From Malachius bipustulatus (Eukaryota > Arthropoda > Insecta > Coleoptera > Melyridae): a stretch of 64,000 nt of DNA. The translations under genes were made by a program, and so were the position numbers. The notes beneath the pieces are model-generated. The model was not told where the DNA came from, did no database searches, and saw nothing but the letters and a program-made list of their open reading frames with translations. This document shows positions 23,246 through 33,347 of this stretch, piece after piece; within the stretch, counting starts at the first letter, position 1, and every line of letters begins with the position of its first letter. Location of the stretch: positions 36,296,929 to 36,360,928 of the forward strand of contig OU342635.1 in assembly GCA_910589415.1 (NCBI GenBank), given 5' to 3'.

Positions 23246-24060
23246 TATAATTAAAAAGAAAGGCCAGATTTGTTATTAATTTCTTAAAAATTAAGTATAA
23301 TATCATCGATTGAAGGAGGTTTTCTTGTCTCTCTCTGTATAAAATACTCAGCCCCGATCACCAAGTGACTCCTCTTTCTTTAAGCTTTTTTCTAGCCCTC
23401 ATTAAGGTCGTTTCTATGAATGCCACTCTTTGTAAGTTCCGTCTGAGTTCAATCTCGGTTTTTAATAAATTCCCGACTCATAAGCAAAATATGATATAAT
23501 TGACTTGTCTTATTCAGCTAAACTATTAAGGGCTACAAGATTATAATAAAGCAACGACTTTTTGTTTGTTTAACTCCTCTAGTGATGTATATTTCATCCA
23601 TTTTGTTTCTATAGCAGGTATTTTCTATTCAACATTGATGGTACAGAAAGATTATGAAACTGCCAGCATTTGAGTCCCAAGTAAAACTCCTGGGAGCTCT
23701 TTTAAGGCTTCAGTCTTGTGTAAGTCACAGTGCGAAATAATCTCTACAAATCCGAGATGATTACAGAAAAGGACTTGAAAACATTCATTTGATTTTATTT
23801 AACTGTTTTGAACGGCTAAATTATTAGCATAGCATCGACCATACAACCCGTTCACTTGTTAATTCAACATCAACAGAAGGAATTTATTAATTATCATCTT
23901 CACCATCAGATGCCGAATATCTCTTTTTCGGCTTTTTTTTTTTGTTCATAAAACGTAAATTCCGAAAAAAAATTCAGGCAATCATTGGATATTTTATTAG
24001 GTCTAAGTTTTCGAAATCTACAATAACAAATGTGAGCTTTCATTTTACCAATAACACTCA
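23246..24060. other. Unassigned AT-rich stretch
   Basis: The first part may be the 3'UTR of the R1-type element. Nothing else was recognised. Confidence 0.4.
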
Positions 24061-24232
24061 ACCCACCACTCGATAGGATGGGGGATGATTATTCCCCCAA
24101 ATGATGCCCCCCGCCCTCAGACCATGGTATTTGGTATTTGGTATTTTAACTAAATGTGAGAGATGGTTTATTAGGTCCCAAACACTGAAGCCAGCGGGCT
24201 TATTGTATTTCTCACATTTAGATTCTCCTTGA

Positions 24233-24590
24233 TTAGAAGAGCTCCGTTCCTTTGACAAGGTTTAGCAGCCCGCTAACCAAGGTTTTTTCCGCCAGATGGC
24301 TCCCGGGACTGATTGGTCCCAGGACCGCATAGCGCGTTCGTGCGAGTGCTGGACACTCGAATATCACATGAGAAGCTGTCTCGTCTTCTTCATTGCAGAG
24401 TCTACAAATTGGGTCTTCTCTGTATATCCCCAGTTTATGTAGGTGTACTCTTAGGTGGCAGTGTCCTGTGAGAAGACCCACCACCGTTCTGATCTGCATT
24501 CTATTTAGTTGCAGTATCTGTCTGGCAAGGTTTTGAGAGGGCTCCTTGCCCTCAGACCATACACAACTTGTGTTGGAAACATTTTTTTAA
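24233..24590 (-). pseudogene. Non-LTR retrotransposon C-terminal fragment with zinc-knuckle-like motif
   Basis: The minus frame is open from near 24590 and reads NLARQILQLNRMQIRTVVGL, LLTGHCHLRVHLHKLGI, DPICRLCNEEDETASHVIFE, then CPALARTRYAVLG and ends LVKGTELF. The C-x2-C...H...C arrangement is the C-terminal zinc finger of jockey/R1-type proteins. The first ATG is internal, so no true start exists. The open frame over more than 100 codons suggests a fairly young fragment. The adjoining 24058-24232 is probably its 3' end. Confidence 0.75.
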
Positions 24591-25720
24591 AGGCTGCTTC
24601 GAGGTTATCGATTGGATAGTTTATAATGGACTATACCCTGTGTATGTTGGACACTGTTATATTTATTTTACGTAGGTAGGTACTCTAGTTCTATCAGTAA
24701 ATGAAAGGAAACGCTTAAGAAACTTCTGCTTTGTTCTCAAAAAGTATATGAAATGAAAGAACTTTTTAGTTTAATGAATCAGTTCTTTCCAGAACTTTGA
24801 TTACTTCAAGCTTGGTCACAATGTTACTTTTCTTAGATTACGTCTTGTGGTTTATTAGATTTTTAAAGAAACTTTACGGCCTCGCAATTTGCGAGAAAAT
24901 AGATACGTCGCCTTCCATCTGAAATTAACAACATTATCTTTAAGGGCGTTCTTACTTGGACAGTTATTGCATTAGAATATGGCGCGATTCAGTATACAGT
25001 TTGAGATTTTACATACAAAAGAAACCAGAGTAAAAAATAATCCATTGCTTTTGCTTGGAATAGTTTCAGAGAATTAGATAATTTAGTAGTTATTGAATTA
25101 CTTTTTAGGGTATTATGAGATAACAAGGCTTGATTTTCAATCCGGATTAGAAGTTTTAAAACTAATAAGACAGCCCATAACGCTGAAAAATAACTGATTT
25201 TTCATTTGGTGCATGGCGTTGAAGGGATTAAAAGTTTACCTCTACTGGAGATTAAATATATCCAGTCAGTTTCAAAAGTTATGCGTTAATTAAGAAACTT
25301 ATATTATATATTTTCACCGAAGTTACTCATATATAACGTGAAAAGTTGAAACAAAACCCTCGACAAAGAGATATTTAATTTTAAATTAGTTCATTTTAAT
25401 CATGAAACAACGCTCAACAAAAGTACTTTATGAAGAGATTGAAGAGTACAGAATATGATATACGTTTCATTTTATACTGAAGAAAAACAGACCTATTGGA
25501 AATGACCGTTGGTGTGCTATAAGACACATTTTCAAATGTCATTCAGTTTCTGCTTTCTGGATAGAACTTATTTGATCATGAGAATAAACTGAGTCCAGCT
25601 GGTGTACCTGTATCGTGTAATTTTATTTTGAGCTTGCCGAGATAATTTTATGTAATAGTGTTAATTATTGTAGCTAAGCTCAAATTCAAAGCTAAAGTTC
25701 AACCAGGGCGGGAATTTAAA
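24591..25720. other. Unassigned AT-rich stretch
   Basis: No gene or repeat recognised. Confidence 0.5.
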
Positions 25721-25722
25721 TA

Positions 25723-27290
25723 GAGGGTGCTTCATCACCAGACCGACATGACTTCAGGGTAGGTGTAGTTTTTCAAGGCGAGTCAGGATCTGGTTTTGAA
25801 ATTTTTCTGTGGCCCTTTGTTTCGATGTTACAGGGTGATTCATGCATTTTGCTGAAACTTTTGATTAGCAGTATCTTTTGAACGAATTCAATGAAATTTT
25901 TCTACCAGGTATACTCTACCAATGATACTCAAAATCCCGCATTTTCCGTCGATTCGAAAACTGCAGGGTCGTACTTAATTTTTCTGGTCTCTTTCGGTTT
26001 TGTCAAAAAGTTCATCTTGTATCTATTTTCCTCAAAGGTTAGCACCATTTTAGAGGACTACAAAAAAAATAATTTTTATACAGAGTGATGAAAATTATAT
26101 AATTTTTACCATCTTGCATAAAAATTTGGGGTGAGTACTCTGTAAGATCTGTAAGATAACACTTGAACAGTTAAGATAGGGACATGTAAGCCGTTTGACG
26201 ATATTTTGAGCCGTTTCCGATACACACTGGACCTTTTCCCGCAATTGTAGCATTGTTCATATGGTTTTCGAAAATAGCACTTACCTTTGAATACAGGATG
26301 AACTTTTTTGACAAAACCGAAAGAGATCAGAAAAAGTAAGTACGGTCCTGCAGTTTTCGAATGAAAACATACCAATCCAATTTAATTGAATTCCATTATT
26401 TCGTTCAAAAGATACCTACTGCTCATCAAAAGTTTCGGTAATTAACTCTGGAACATTAACATCGAAACGAAGGACCTCAGAAAAATTTCAAAACCAGATC
26501 CTGAATCGTTTGAAAAACTACACCTACCCTAACGCCGCGTCCTAGCTGCATCCGGGGACTGCGTTGCGTGCGTTGCGTGCGTGCGTTGAGGGGAACGATT
26601 AAAATAAAACACATGCAAAGCAATGGGAGTGTCCTCAGTAGACGCGTTTGCCCGCAAAGTCGTACGATAAAACGACACCGCAACGCACGCATTGTTTTAA
26701 ATTGAAATATTTAGTTTTTCATCTGTCAAAATCTTGCGATTTTTGCGGTGGGCAGGAATTTTTTTTTAATTTCGATTGCCTTCGTGCCAAAGCGAAACAT
26801 TTTGTGCAATAAGAGAAATCTATTTTACAAGAACAAGAGTCAAGGTACACTGGGAATGTGAAAATGTCTCGAATTTAGGCTTTTAAAGTAAGTATGAGGT
26901 CTATTAACTTCTATTGTAGACCTATTTTTATTTAACCTACCTTCTATTTATCTATCTATCAAATCTATACCTATTTCTATAGATTACTTGCGTCTTATTG
27001 TTTCTTTCTCTTAAGTAACATGTTTCTTTCTGTGATTTTCAAGTCTTTCAAGCTCCAATTAACAACCTACTGGTTTCCAAATTAAAACTTATTTAATCTG
27101 AAGCTGCACCAGAAATAGTTGGATTGGAAACCATTTTCTCGCCCGCACCGCACGCATTCAGTTAGGACACACTCAAAATTTCTCGTGCGAGTTTGCGTTG
27201 CGTGCGTTCCCCGCATCGCACGCAACGCATTACCCGGATGCAGCTAGGACACGGCGTTAAGCCATGTCGGTTTGGTGGTGAAACATCCTG
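25723..27290 (+). mobile_element. TA-flanked foldback element, interrupted in its right arm
   Basis: The left end GAGGGTGCTTCATCACC (after TA at 25721) pairs with the right end GGTGGTGAAACATCCTG (before TA at 27291). The arms continue inward through GACATGAC and ACTACACCTACC, a phrase like CAGGATCTGGTTTTGAAA, and CTGCAG near 25962 and 26350. The right arm is split at 26529-27260 by a TTAA-flanked element; removing it restores arm pairing. Arms are diverged, so the element is older. No protein-coding region was seen. Confidence 0.65.
26533..27256 (+). mobile_element. TTAA-type DNA transposon remnant with GC-rich terminal repeats
   Basis: The ends CGCCGCGTCCTAGCTGCATC and the inverted GATGCAGCTAGGACACGGCG differ at one base in 20. 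TTAA follows the right end (27257) and CTAA precedes the left (26529). Subterminal GCGTTGCGTGCG motifs repeat at both ends. TTAA targets are used by piggyBac and Kolobok elements; I cannot decide between them. No transposase is left, so it is MITE-like. Confidence 0.6.
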
Positions 27291-27822
27291 TATAGACGTT
27301 CATGACAGGGAAGTTGACATTCCTAACGTTCAAGCAGGATTCTTCTTTTTAAAATCATTGAATGGTGACCACTGCGCTCAGCCATTACACCACAATAATA
27401 CATACCCTAAAATATTATTGTTTAAAATTTAAAACTCAAAATAAATAATTTAATTTTAGAAAAATGAGACGAATTGAGGGAAAATTTTTGTGAAGTTTTT
27501 GAAATATACAAGCGAAGAATTTCTCAAAAGATTGCCACAATTAACGGTTTTTAGAATTGACTAGAAAAAAATGTATTTCTGGACGTGAGAAGAAGAATCA
27601 GCAAAAATATTAACAGTTTTTTTTAGGCTACTGAATTTCATAGAAAGAGCGGTATTAAGTCAAAATGCCTCATCGAATCTCCCCTCTATACGTATTGAGC
27701 GTATACGTATTTTGACCGTGCATAAGCACAGTTGTCTCTTGAGTACTATAGTAATTAAAAATCACTCATTAAAATTAGGTAAAAATAATTAAAAAAAATA
27801 AAAAATAATTGCGTGTACTTAC
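27291..27822. other. Intron-side sequence of the minus-strand Elk gene
   Basis: AT-rich and non-coding. By position it is intron if the gene runs left from 28137. Confidence 0.4.
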
Positions 27823-27904
27823 TAATTCCTTCAAATTTAGTGGCAATAATCCTGAGAAAATTATTCTGAGGCGCAGAAAGCCCCTTCCACAAAAATAATG
27901 TCAT
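27823..27904 (-). other. Diverged second copy of the Elk first coding exon (alternative exon or pseudo-exon)
   Basis: From ATG 27904 on the minus strand the frame gives MTLFLWKGLSAPQNNFLRII and then ATKFEGI, followed by A|GTAAGT at 27823. Against the exon at 28137 it keeps 14 of 21 aligned residues and the same donor in the same phase (one base after the last full codon). Nine codons differ silently, seven change the residue, and there is no stop or indel after the K-G-L start. No good acceptor precedes it, unlike the other copy. It could be an alternative first exon with its own promoter, or a slowly decaying duplicate. Confidence 0.5.
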
Positions 27905-28136
27905 GGAGTGTTTTTTTTAATTATAGGAGTCATAAAAGTCTTAAGTCGTGATAATCTTTTTTTTTCTTCATGTAAAGATCACTTATGTCCACATGACAAT
28001 AAATTATTTATTGTACCTATCAACCATTATATCAAAGTAACTAGAATGATATACAAATAATTAACATAATATGTTTCTAACTTAGAATAACTAATTATTA
28101 GAAAGTAGATCATATTATTTGTTATTAGATACTTAC

Positions 28137-28237
28137 GAGTTCCATCGAATCTTGTTGCTATTGTATCTAGGAAAGTGTTCTGGGGCGCTAATAGCCCCTT
28201 ACGAGCAGGCATGGGGTAAGAATTTTTCTAGGGTATC
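28137..28237 (-). CDS. elk: Elk (Kv12/KCNH) potassium channel, first coding exon
   Basis: An acceptor TTTTCTGTTTTTTCCAG precedes 28237. Twenty-five bases of 5'UTR lead to ATG at 28212, and the frame reads [20 protein letters not shown] then RFDGT, ending after one further base (C) at a GTAAGT donor (28136). This matches the start of Elk-type voltage-gated K+ channels, where the N-terminal cap of the eag/PAS domain modulates gating at the cytoplasmic face of the plasma membrane. Known family members continue with a His codon, which the trailing C would begin. The exon is short (76 coding bases) but complete and unbroken. An untranslated exon and promoter must lie to the right. The remaining exons (PAS, six membrane segments, pore, cyclic-nucleotide-binding-like domain) were not found and probably lie beyond the left edge. 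Confidence 0.85.
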
Positions 28238-28239
28238 CT

Positions 28240-28870
28240 GGAAAAAACAGAAAATATTGTGTAATTCAAATAATTGGATTTTTTATATGATTTCGAAAAA
28301 TAAGCCCGCACCACATATTTTCCCGTTTTATTTTGCAACTTTTAAACCTCAATTTGAATTTTCTCTCAAACGACTTTCTCTCTACAATTCGGTAATTTTT
28401 TGTTTGATAGCAACCTACCGGTTTTTCTTTATCCTGGAATGCGATTGTCCATTTTTTTTATTGTATCTGTATGCGAATATCTCAGAAGTGGGGTGAAAGA
28501 TCATAATATCATAAATTTCAATACAGAGGGTGCTAGATTGTAACTAAAAAGGGCGCTTTTCTCTTATGGAATAAAATTCATAATTTGAAGAATCCTATTT
28601 TTGAAAAAAATTCGGAAACGTAAACTTAAATTTCTTATTTGACATCTTTTAAGCCTCAATTTGAATCTTCAATTCTCCCGCGAATTCCATAACAGTTGAA
28701 CACTTTTTATTTTACAATGTGGACCCTGGTGTTTATTGAAAACTATTAACTTCCAGCCCACTTCTGATGTATTCTCATACTCAGAAAAATACTGACTACA
28801 TGAATTTACAACAAAAAACGGTATAATTATGTTGCCGTAAATAAATACCACAATGGTGGGGGAAGGGGTA
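28240..28870. repeat. Degenerate relatives of the 29370 foldback element
   Basis: CTTATGGAATAAAATTC (28564) and AAGCCTCAATTTGAATCTTC (28650) echo the left arm of the 29370 element. GTATGCGAATATCTCAGAAG (28470) is roughly inverted at 28755-28785. This looks like one or two old copies inside the Elk 5' intron. Confidence 0.4.
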
Positions 28871-29369
28871 CTATTATTAGTATTACTAATAATTACTAAG
28901 ACATTGTAAAAGTAAATATCATCGTTGCTCTAGTCAAAATTTCATCATGAATGACACCTTACTACATCTCAATTTTCATAAAAGTGATTGTCTGGCCAAC
29001 TTGTAACTTGTTATCTTCTACGCCAGAATTCTGATATTCTAACGAAATTCCCAGGTCAGTTATTTTGTAGCATGTCCATCATCAAAAGAACAGTGTGCAA
29101 GAATATACCAAAATAGAAACTGCAGCAGTATTAACAACAGGACTATTTATAGATTTGCTTTTACTTCTAGGAAAGTTTTTAGGTGTATCGAATTCTACCT
29201 CAAACACCCACCTTGTTCTTCTTTACGTTTTTTTTTTTTACAATTATTAGTTTACTACCTTCTATACTTGCTTAGATAATCTCATTATTTTTCTGTTCTA
29301 CATATTATCGATACTATTAGGTATTTGTATTAAAAAAGTAGCTATGGTATGTATAAAAGCTGAGTTCTA
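28871..29369. other. Unassigned AT-rich stretch
   Basis: Nothing recognised. By position it is probably upstream intron or 5' flank of Elk. Confidence 0.4.
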
Positions 29370-29913
29370 CAGTGTGGAACGCACTTATGGAGTAAAATTT
29401 ACTATTCAGAAAAAAACGTTTTTGAAAAAAAAGCTCACACACCACAACTTCAATTTTTTTTGCATTTTTTTAAGCCTCAATTGGAATTCTTAGCCCCCAC
29501 CGGTCTCACCCCCACCATTGTGGTCATTTTCTTTTTTTAATAGGACACCCTATATATTTTTGTATTTTCACATTTCCTGAGAAAATCCAGTAAGAGCTTA
29601 GATGCCCCTATCTTAACTTTTCATGAGTTACTTTACAGAGTTTGAGATTACTTTACAAAAATTGAGATTTTCTTTTGTTTATAACTCATAAAAACTACTC
29701 AAGTTTAAACTGCAATTGTAGAAACCATTATTACTGGATTTTCGCAGGAAATATGAAAATACAAAATATACAGGGCGTTCTATTTAAGAAAATATGACCA
29801 CAATGGTAGGGGTGAGAGCGGTGGGGTAAATAATCAAATTGAGGCTTTTTTTTCAAAATCGTATTTTCTCTGAATAGAGAATTTTATTCTATAAGTGCGT
29901 TCTACACTCACTG
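29370..29913 (+). mobile_element. TA-flanked foldback element, 544 bp
   Basis: The left end CAGTGTGGAACGCACTTATG (TA at 29368) pairs with the right end ATAAGTGCGTTCTACACTCA-CTG (TA at 29914). The arms of about 180-210 bp also share CACCATTGTGGTCAT and ATTTTGTATTTTCATATTTC-like blocks in inverse order. Non-coding and MITE-like. Confidence 0.65.
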
Positions 29914-31046
29914 TATAGGAATCTCAAATGGTCACTAAGATATCTTCAAAAAAGTGAAAAAATAATCTTTTTTACACTCTCTATCTCACAAACGATAAGA
30001 AAGAAAATTTTTTCTTTTACCAAAGCATCTCGCTTTAAAATTTTATGTAATATTTAAGATATACAATAAAAATCAAAAAAATAATTTAAATCTTGCAGCT
30101 ACCGCAATAAGTACCAAATTGAATTCTTTTCATGTTTATAATTATTGGAATTTGCGCATTCACTTTTTAATGATTTCAAAGTCTTTATGAAAACAAACAT
30201 AGGTAATAACATGCATCAAAGAAAAATTGCCCGAATTTCTCAAGGCGACTACGTGATTATTTTATTATTGCAATTTACGTCGAGAGACATCATTTTAAGA
30301 TGATATCCTGTCATGCTGTTGGCAAGCCACAAACACTTGGAATTTCTGATTTAAAGAGGTCTGGAAATTATTTTCAAGCAAAATGGAAATTTTATTCTGA
30401 AAGAAAAATAATTTATGGAGAAAATCTGCAATGATAATAAATAAATTATTTTGATATCGATCTAAAAATAAATTACCTACACAAGACTAATATTCAGAAC
30501 CGCGGATGCATATTTTTGTGCTTGTAGTTAGACATACATTAGAGTTTGTCTAGAAAGTATTAATGTCCCCTATTGATTAGTATGAGATGTAATAGTTACA
30601 GCAAAGAGAATGAACCCTCCTGATGCACATAAAGTTCAAACGAACTCCACTCTTGACTTGCTTCTGGGTTTCGTTTCCACCAACTGGTTAAGATCAACAA
30701 CTCCATGACTGCAGTCACAATGGACTAGAGAGAAAGTGTTTGCCAGGAAGTTCTCATCCAACAACTCCAACTCAATGCTTAAGGCAAGGAGTTTCTCAAT
30801 TAAAGTGGTAGTAATACATCATGCCTGGAATAGTTTCCAGACATCGCACAGACATTTTAGACCATTTGGTTGTATTGGAATTAAGGGTTCTAGTAGTTCC
30901 ACTTATAGGGCTTTTTATTTATTTTAAAGTTGAGAGGTAGAGCAGGATATTGTCTCCCTTTCTCCAATAAAAATAAATATTAGCAATAAGACTTTTTCTA
31001 CTAAGCGTAAAAGATAGAGACAAATTAGTTAGCTTCATTAAAATAA
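29914..31046. other. Unassigned AT-rich stretch
   Basis: Short plus-strand ORF 30736-30927 (63 aa) has no recognised motif. Nothing else was seen. Confidence 0.45.
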
Positions 31047-31639
31047 AAAAACCTTCTTGCGCATCAATCGCAGAAACAGTGTATTTTTATGCGATTCTAC
31101 TATGAAAATTTTTGCCGCCTTTTAAATTGACTTTCTGAATTTTTCAATAGTCAGGTCGAATTTGCGTAGTGGTTTACTGTGAAAATTTCATTTCATTTCG
31201 TTTGAAAGCGTGCCATAAAATAGATTTTTACATAATAAACCAAAAAAAAATTGGCAAAATTTAACAATTTCGTCTCTTGTCCTATATAAGTACCCGCCAC
31301 TGACTAACTTTAAAAAGTTACAGGCGAGTTATGAAAACCGAACATTTGAAATTTTAGAGAAATAAACATCATGTAAAAAAATTCGAATAACTCCGCCATT
31401 TCTCTTATTTGCTTCTTTAAATTTTGGAGAGTTACAAGCTATTAGTGTAGTTGTCTACTCCGAAAATTTCAGGTAAATTCCCTCAAAAATGTGCTCATAA
31501 TCAATTAAAGAAATTTAGCCATTTTTACCATTTTCTTACCCACGCCACTAGCTTACTAATGAAAATAATAAAAATTTTATTGCATTAATTCAAATTTCAA
31601 ATCATTTTAATCCAATCTTGTTAATACAGGTTTGTAGGA

Positions 31640-31790
31640 GTTTTTATTTTCTGCAATTGGGGTTGGCAGGAGCAGTCATATCTGCATGGGTGGTCCCGCC
31701 CGAGCCGAGCGCGATGAAAACGGTGCGCTGGTCTGGTGCTGGTGCTGGTTTTAAGTCAAGCAGTCCCGGGTCTGAATATTACATTCAATC
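31640..31790. other. GC-rich insert in Helentron-like copy C, possible captured sequence
   Basis: A block of about 150 bp, far richer in GC than the element around it and absent from copies A and B. The plus frame is open (VVPPEPSAMKTVRWSGAGAG) but matches no family I know. Helitron-type elements often pick up gene fragments; a small unrelated insertion is equally possible. Confidence 0.35.
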
Positions 31791-32881
31791 GTTAAGTTAT
31801 TAAACAAGCCTTTAATTGTCATCCTCATTATTTTGTTGTGAAAAGTTTTATTTCTATATTGCTTATACAGGGACTAAAAAATAGCCTTTTTCCCTAAAAT
31901 TCAAAAAGCCGCCATTTTGAAACGGCTCGATCGATTTTGCTCAAAAAATGCAATACCAGACCACTACTTGTGGATAATATCTTCCTCCCATAAAAATTTC
32001 AGCCTCCTAGATTGAAAACTGCTACCAGAAAACCGTGCCACAGGACCGGATGTTTCGAAATTTTAAAGGACACCCTGTAGAAGTAACGCGACTTTTGAAA
32101 AAATTTTCAACGAAAATTTAACGTCATCCCGAAGTTTCACAAGAGTAAAAAATTTCTTCCACTAATCTTGAAAGATGAAGCTACTAGAGCGTTTTTAAAA
32201 TTTTAGAGAAATTTACATCATGTAAAATAAATTTAAATATCTCCGCCATTTTTTTTATTTGATCCTTGAAATTTTTGAAGATTAAAGAGTATTAGTATAG
32301 TTGTCTACTGTAAAAATTTTAGTTCAATTCCTTCAAAAATGTGCTCAAAAACTGTTATAGAAATTAAGCCATTTTCACTCTTTTCCTACCCACGCCACTG
32401 GCTTATTAATGGAAAAAATTCAAATTTTTTTGCATTAACTCAAATTTCAATTAATTTTCTTTCAATCCTGTTAAATTGATGTGAAAGTTTTTTTGCCATC
32501 TTGCTCATACAGTGATTCAAAAAATAGTAAATTTTCCGAAAATTCAAATGGTCGCCATTTTGAAACGGCTCGGCCGATTTTGCTCAAGTGCAATACCAGA
32601 CCACTCCTTGGGGACATCTTACTCTCACAAAAATTTCAGCCCCCTAGATTGAAAACTGCGGCCAGAAACCGTGCCTCAAGGACCGGATTCTTGGAAATTT
32701 GAAAGGACACCCTGTAGAAGTAACGTGACTTTTGGAAATTTTTTCAACGAAAATCTAAAGTCATTCCTCAGCTTTACAAGAATCCAAAATTTCGTTCACT
32801 AATCTTGAAAGATAAAGCTACAGGAGCGTTTTGAAAATCGAAAAATCGTGATTTTGAGAAATAAATATATATATATATATA

Positions 32882-33191
32882 CAAATATTTAGGTTCAGGG
32901 CATTCGGCATTAAAAAAAGGCATTTAATTACATGGTTTTATTGCAATCTCCAACGTTTCGATCCCCATTTGTCAGGCAAAAATTGGATCATCATCAGGGT
33001 AGCAATCACCAGTGAGAAAAAGGTTCGCTTCACATGACATATTAAATGATCCAATTTTTGCCTGACAAATGGGGATCGAAACGTTGGAGATTGCAATAAA
33101 ACCATGTAATTAAATGCCTTTTTTTAATGCCGAATGCCCTGAACCTAAATATTTGGATAATCAATTCCGGCAATTACTCCCACAATAATCT
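32882..33191. mobile_element. Penelope-like insertion 3, palindrome with a hammerhead-like motif
   Basis: The arms start CAAATATTTAGGTTCAGG (32882) and end CCTGAACCTAAATATTTG (33155), with a spacer of about 55 bp. The minus strand of the left arm reads CTGATGA (32997), stem GATCC/GGATC, then CGAAACGTTGG (to 32950), a hammerhead-like core. The right arm lacks the CTGATGA part. The tail GGCAATTACTCCCACAATAA (33167) resembles that of insertion 1, and the copy sits inside a TA microsatellite. Confidence 0.45.
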
Positions 33192-33347
33192 ATATATATA
33201 TATATATATATCGTGGGCAGGTGAATTTTGGAAAACCACTTTTTCGTGATCTGGGGGTCATGATCGGTGGACATTTGATGAGTTTGGGTGATTTTCGAAA
33301 AGTGATGTCGTCCTCAATAGTGTATTTTTTTGTTAAAAAATACACTA

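Larger units (their letters stand above)
31047..33347 (+). mobile_element. Helentron-like (HINE-type) element, copy C
   Basis: It starts with ACCTTCTTGCGCATCAATCG (31051) and ends in the TACACT hairpin at 33318-33346. It contains two tandem units of about 638 bp, each with ACTAATCTTGAAAGAT(G/A)AAGCTAC (32161 and 32799) and CCTACCCACGCCACTGGCTT (32385; variant at 31536). The TA microsatellite at 32867-33211 holds palindromic insertion 3. A GC-rich foreign-looking piece lies at 31640-31790. Confidence 0.65.

Noticed and set aside
1..27800. Elk exon 2 and later exons on the minus strand
   Set aside because: I looked for the PAS-domain sequence that should follow exon 1 and found nothing. It is probably outside the window, though a short exon could have been missed.
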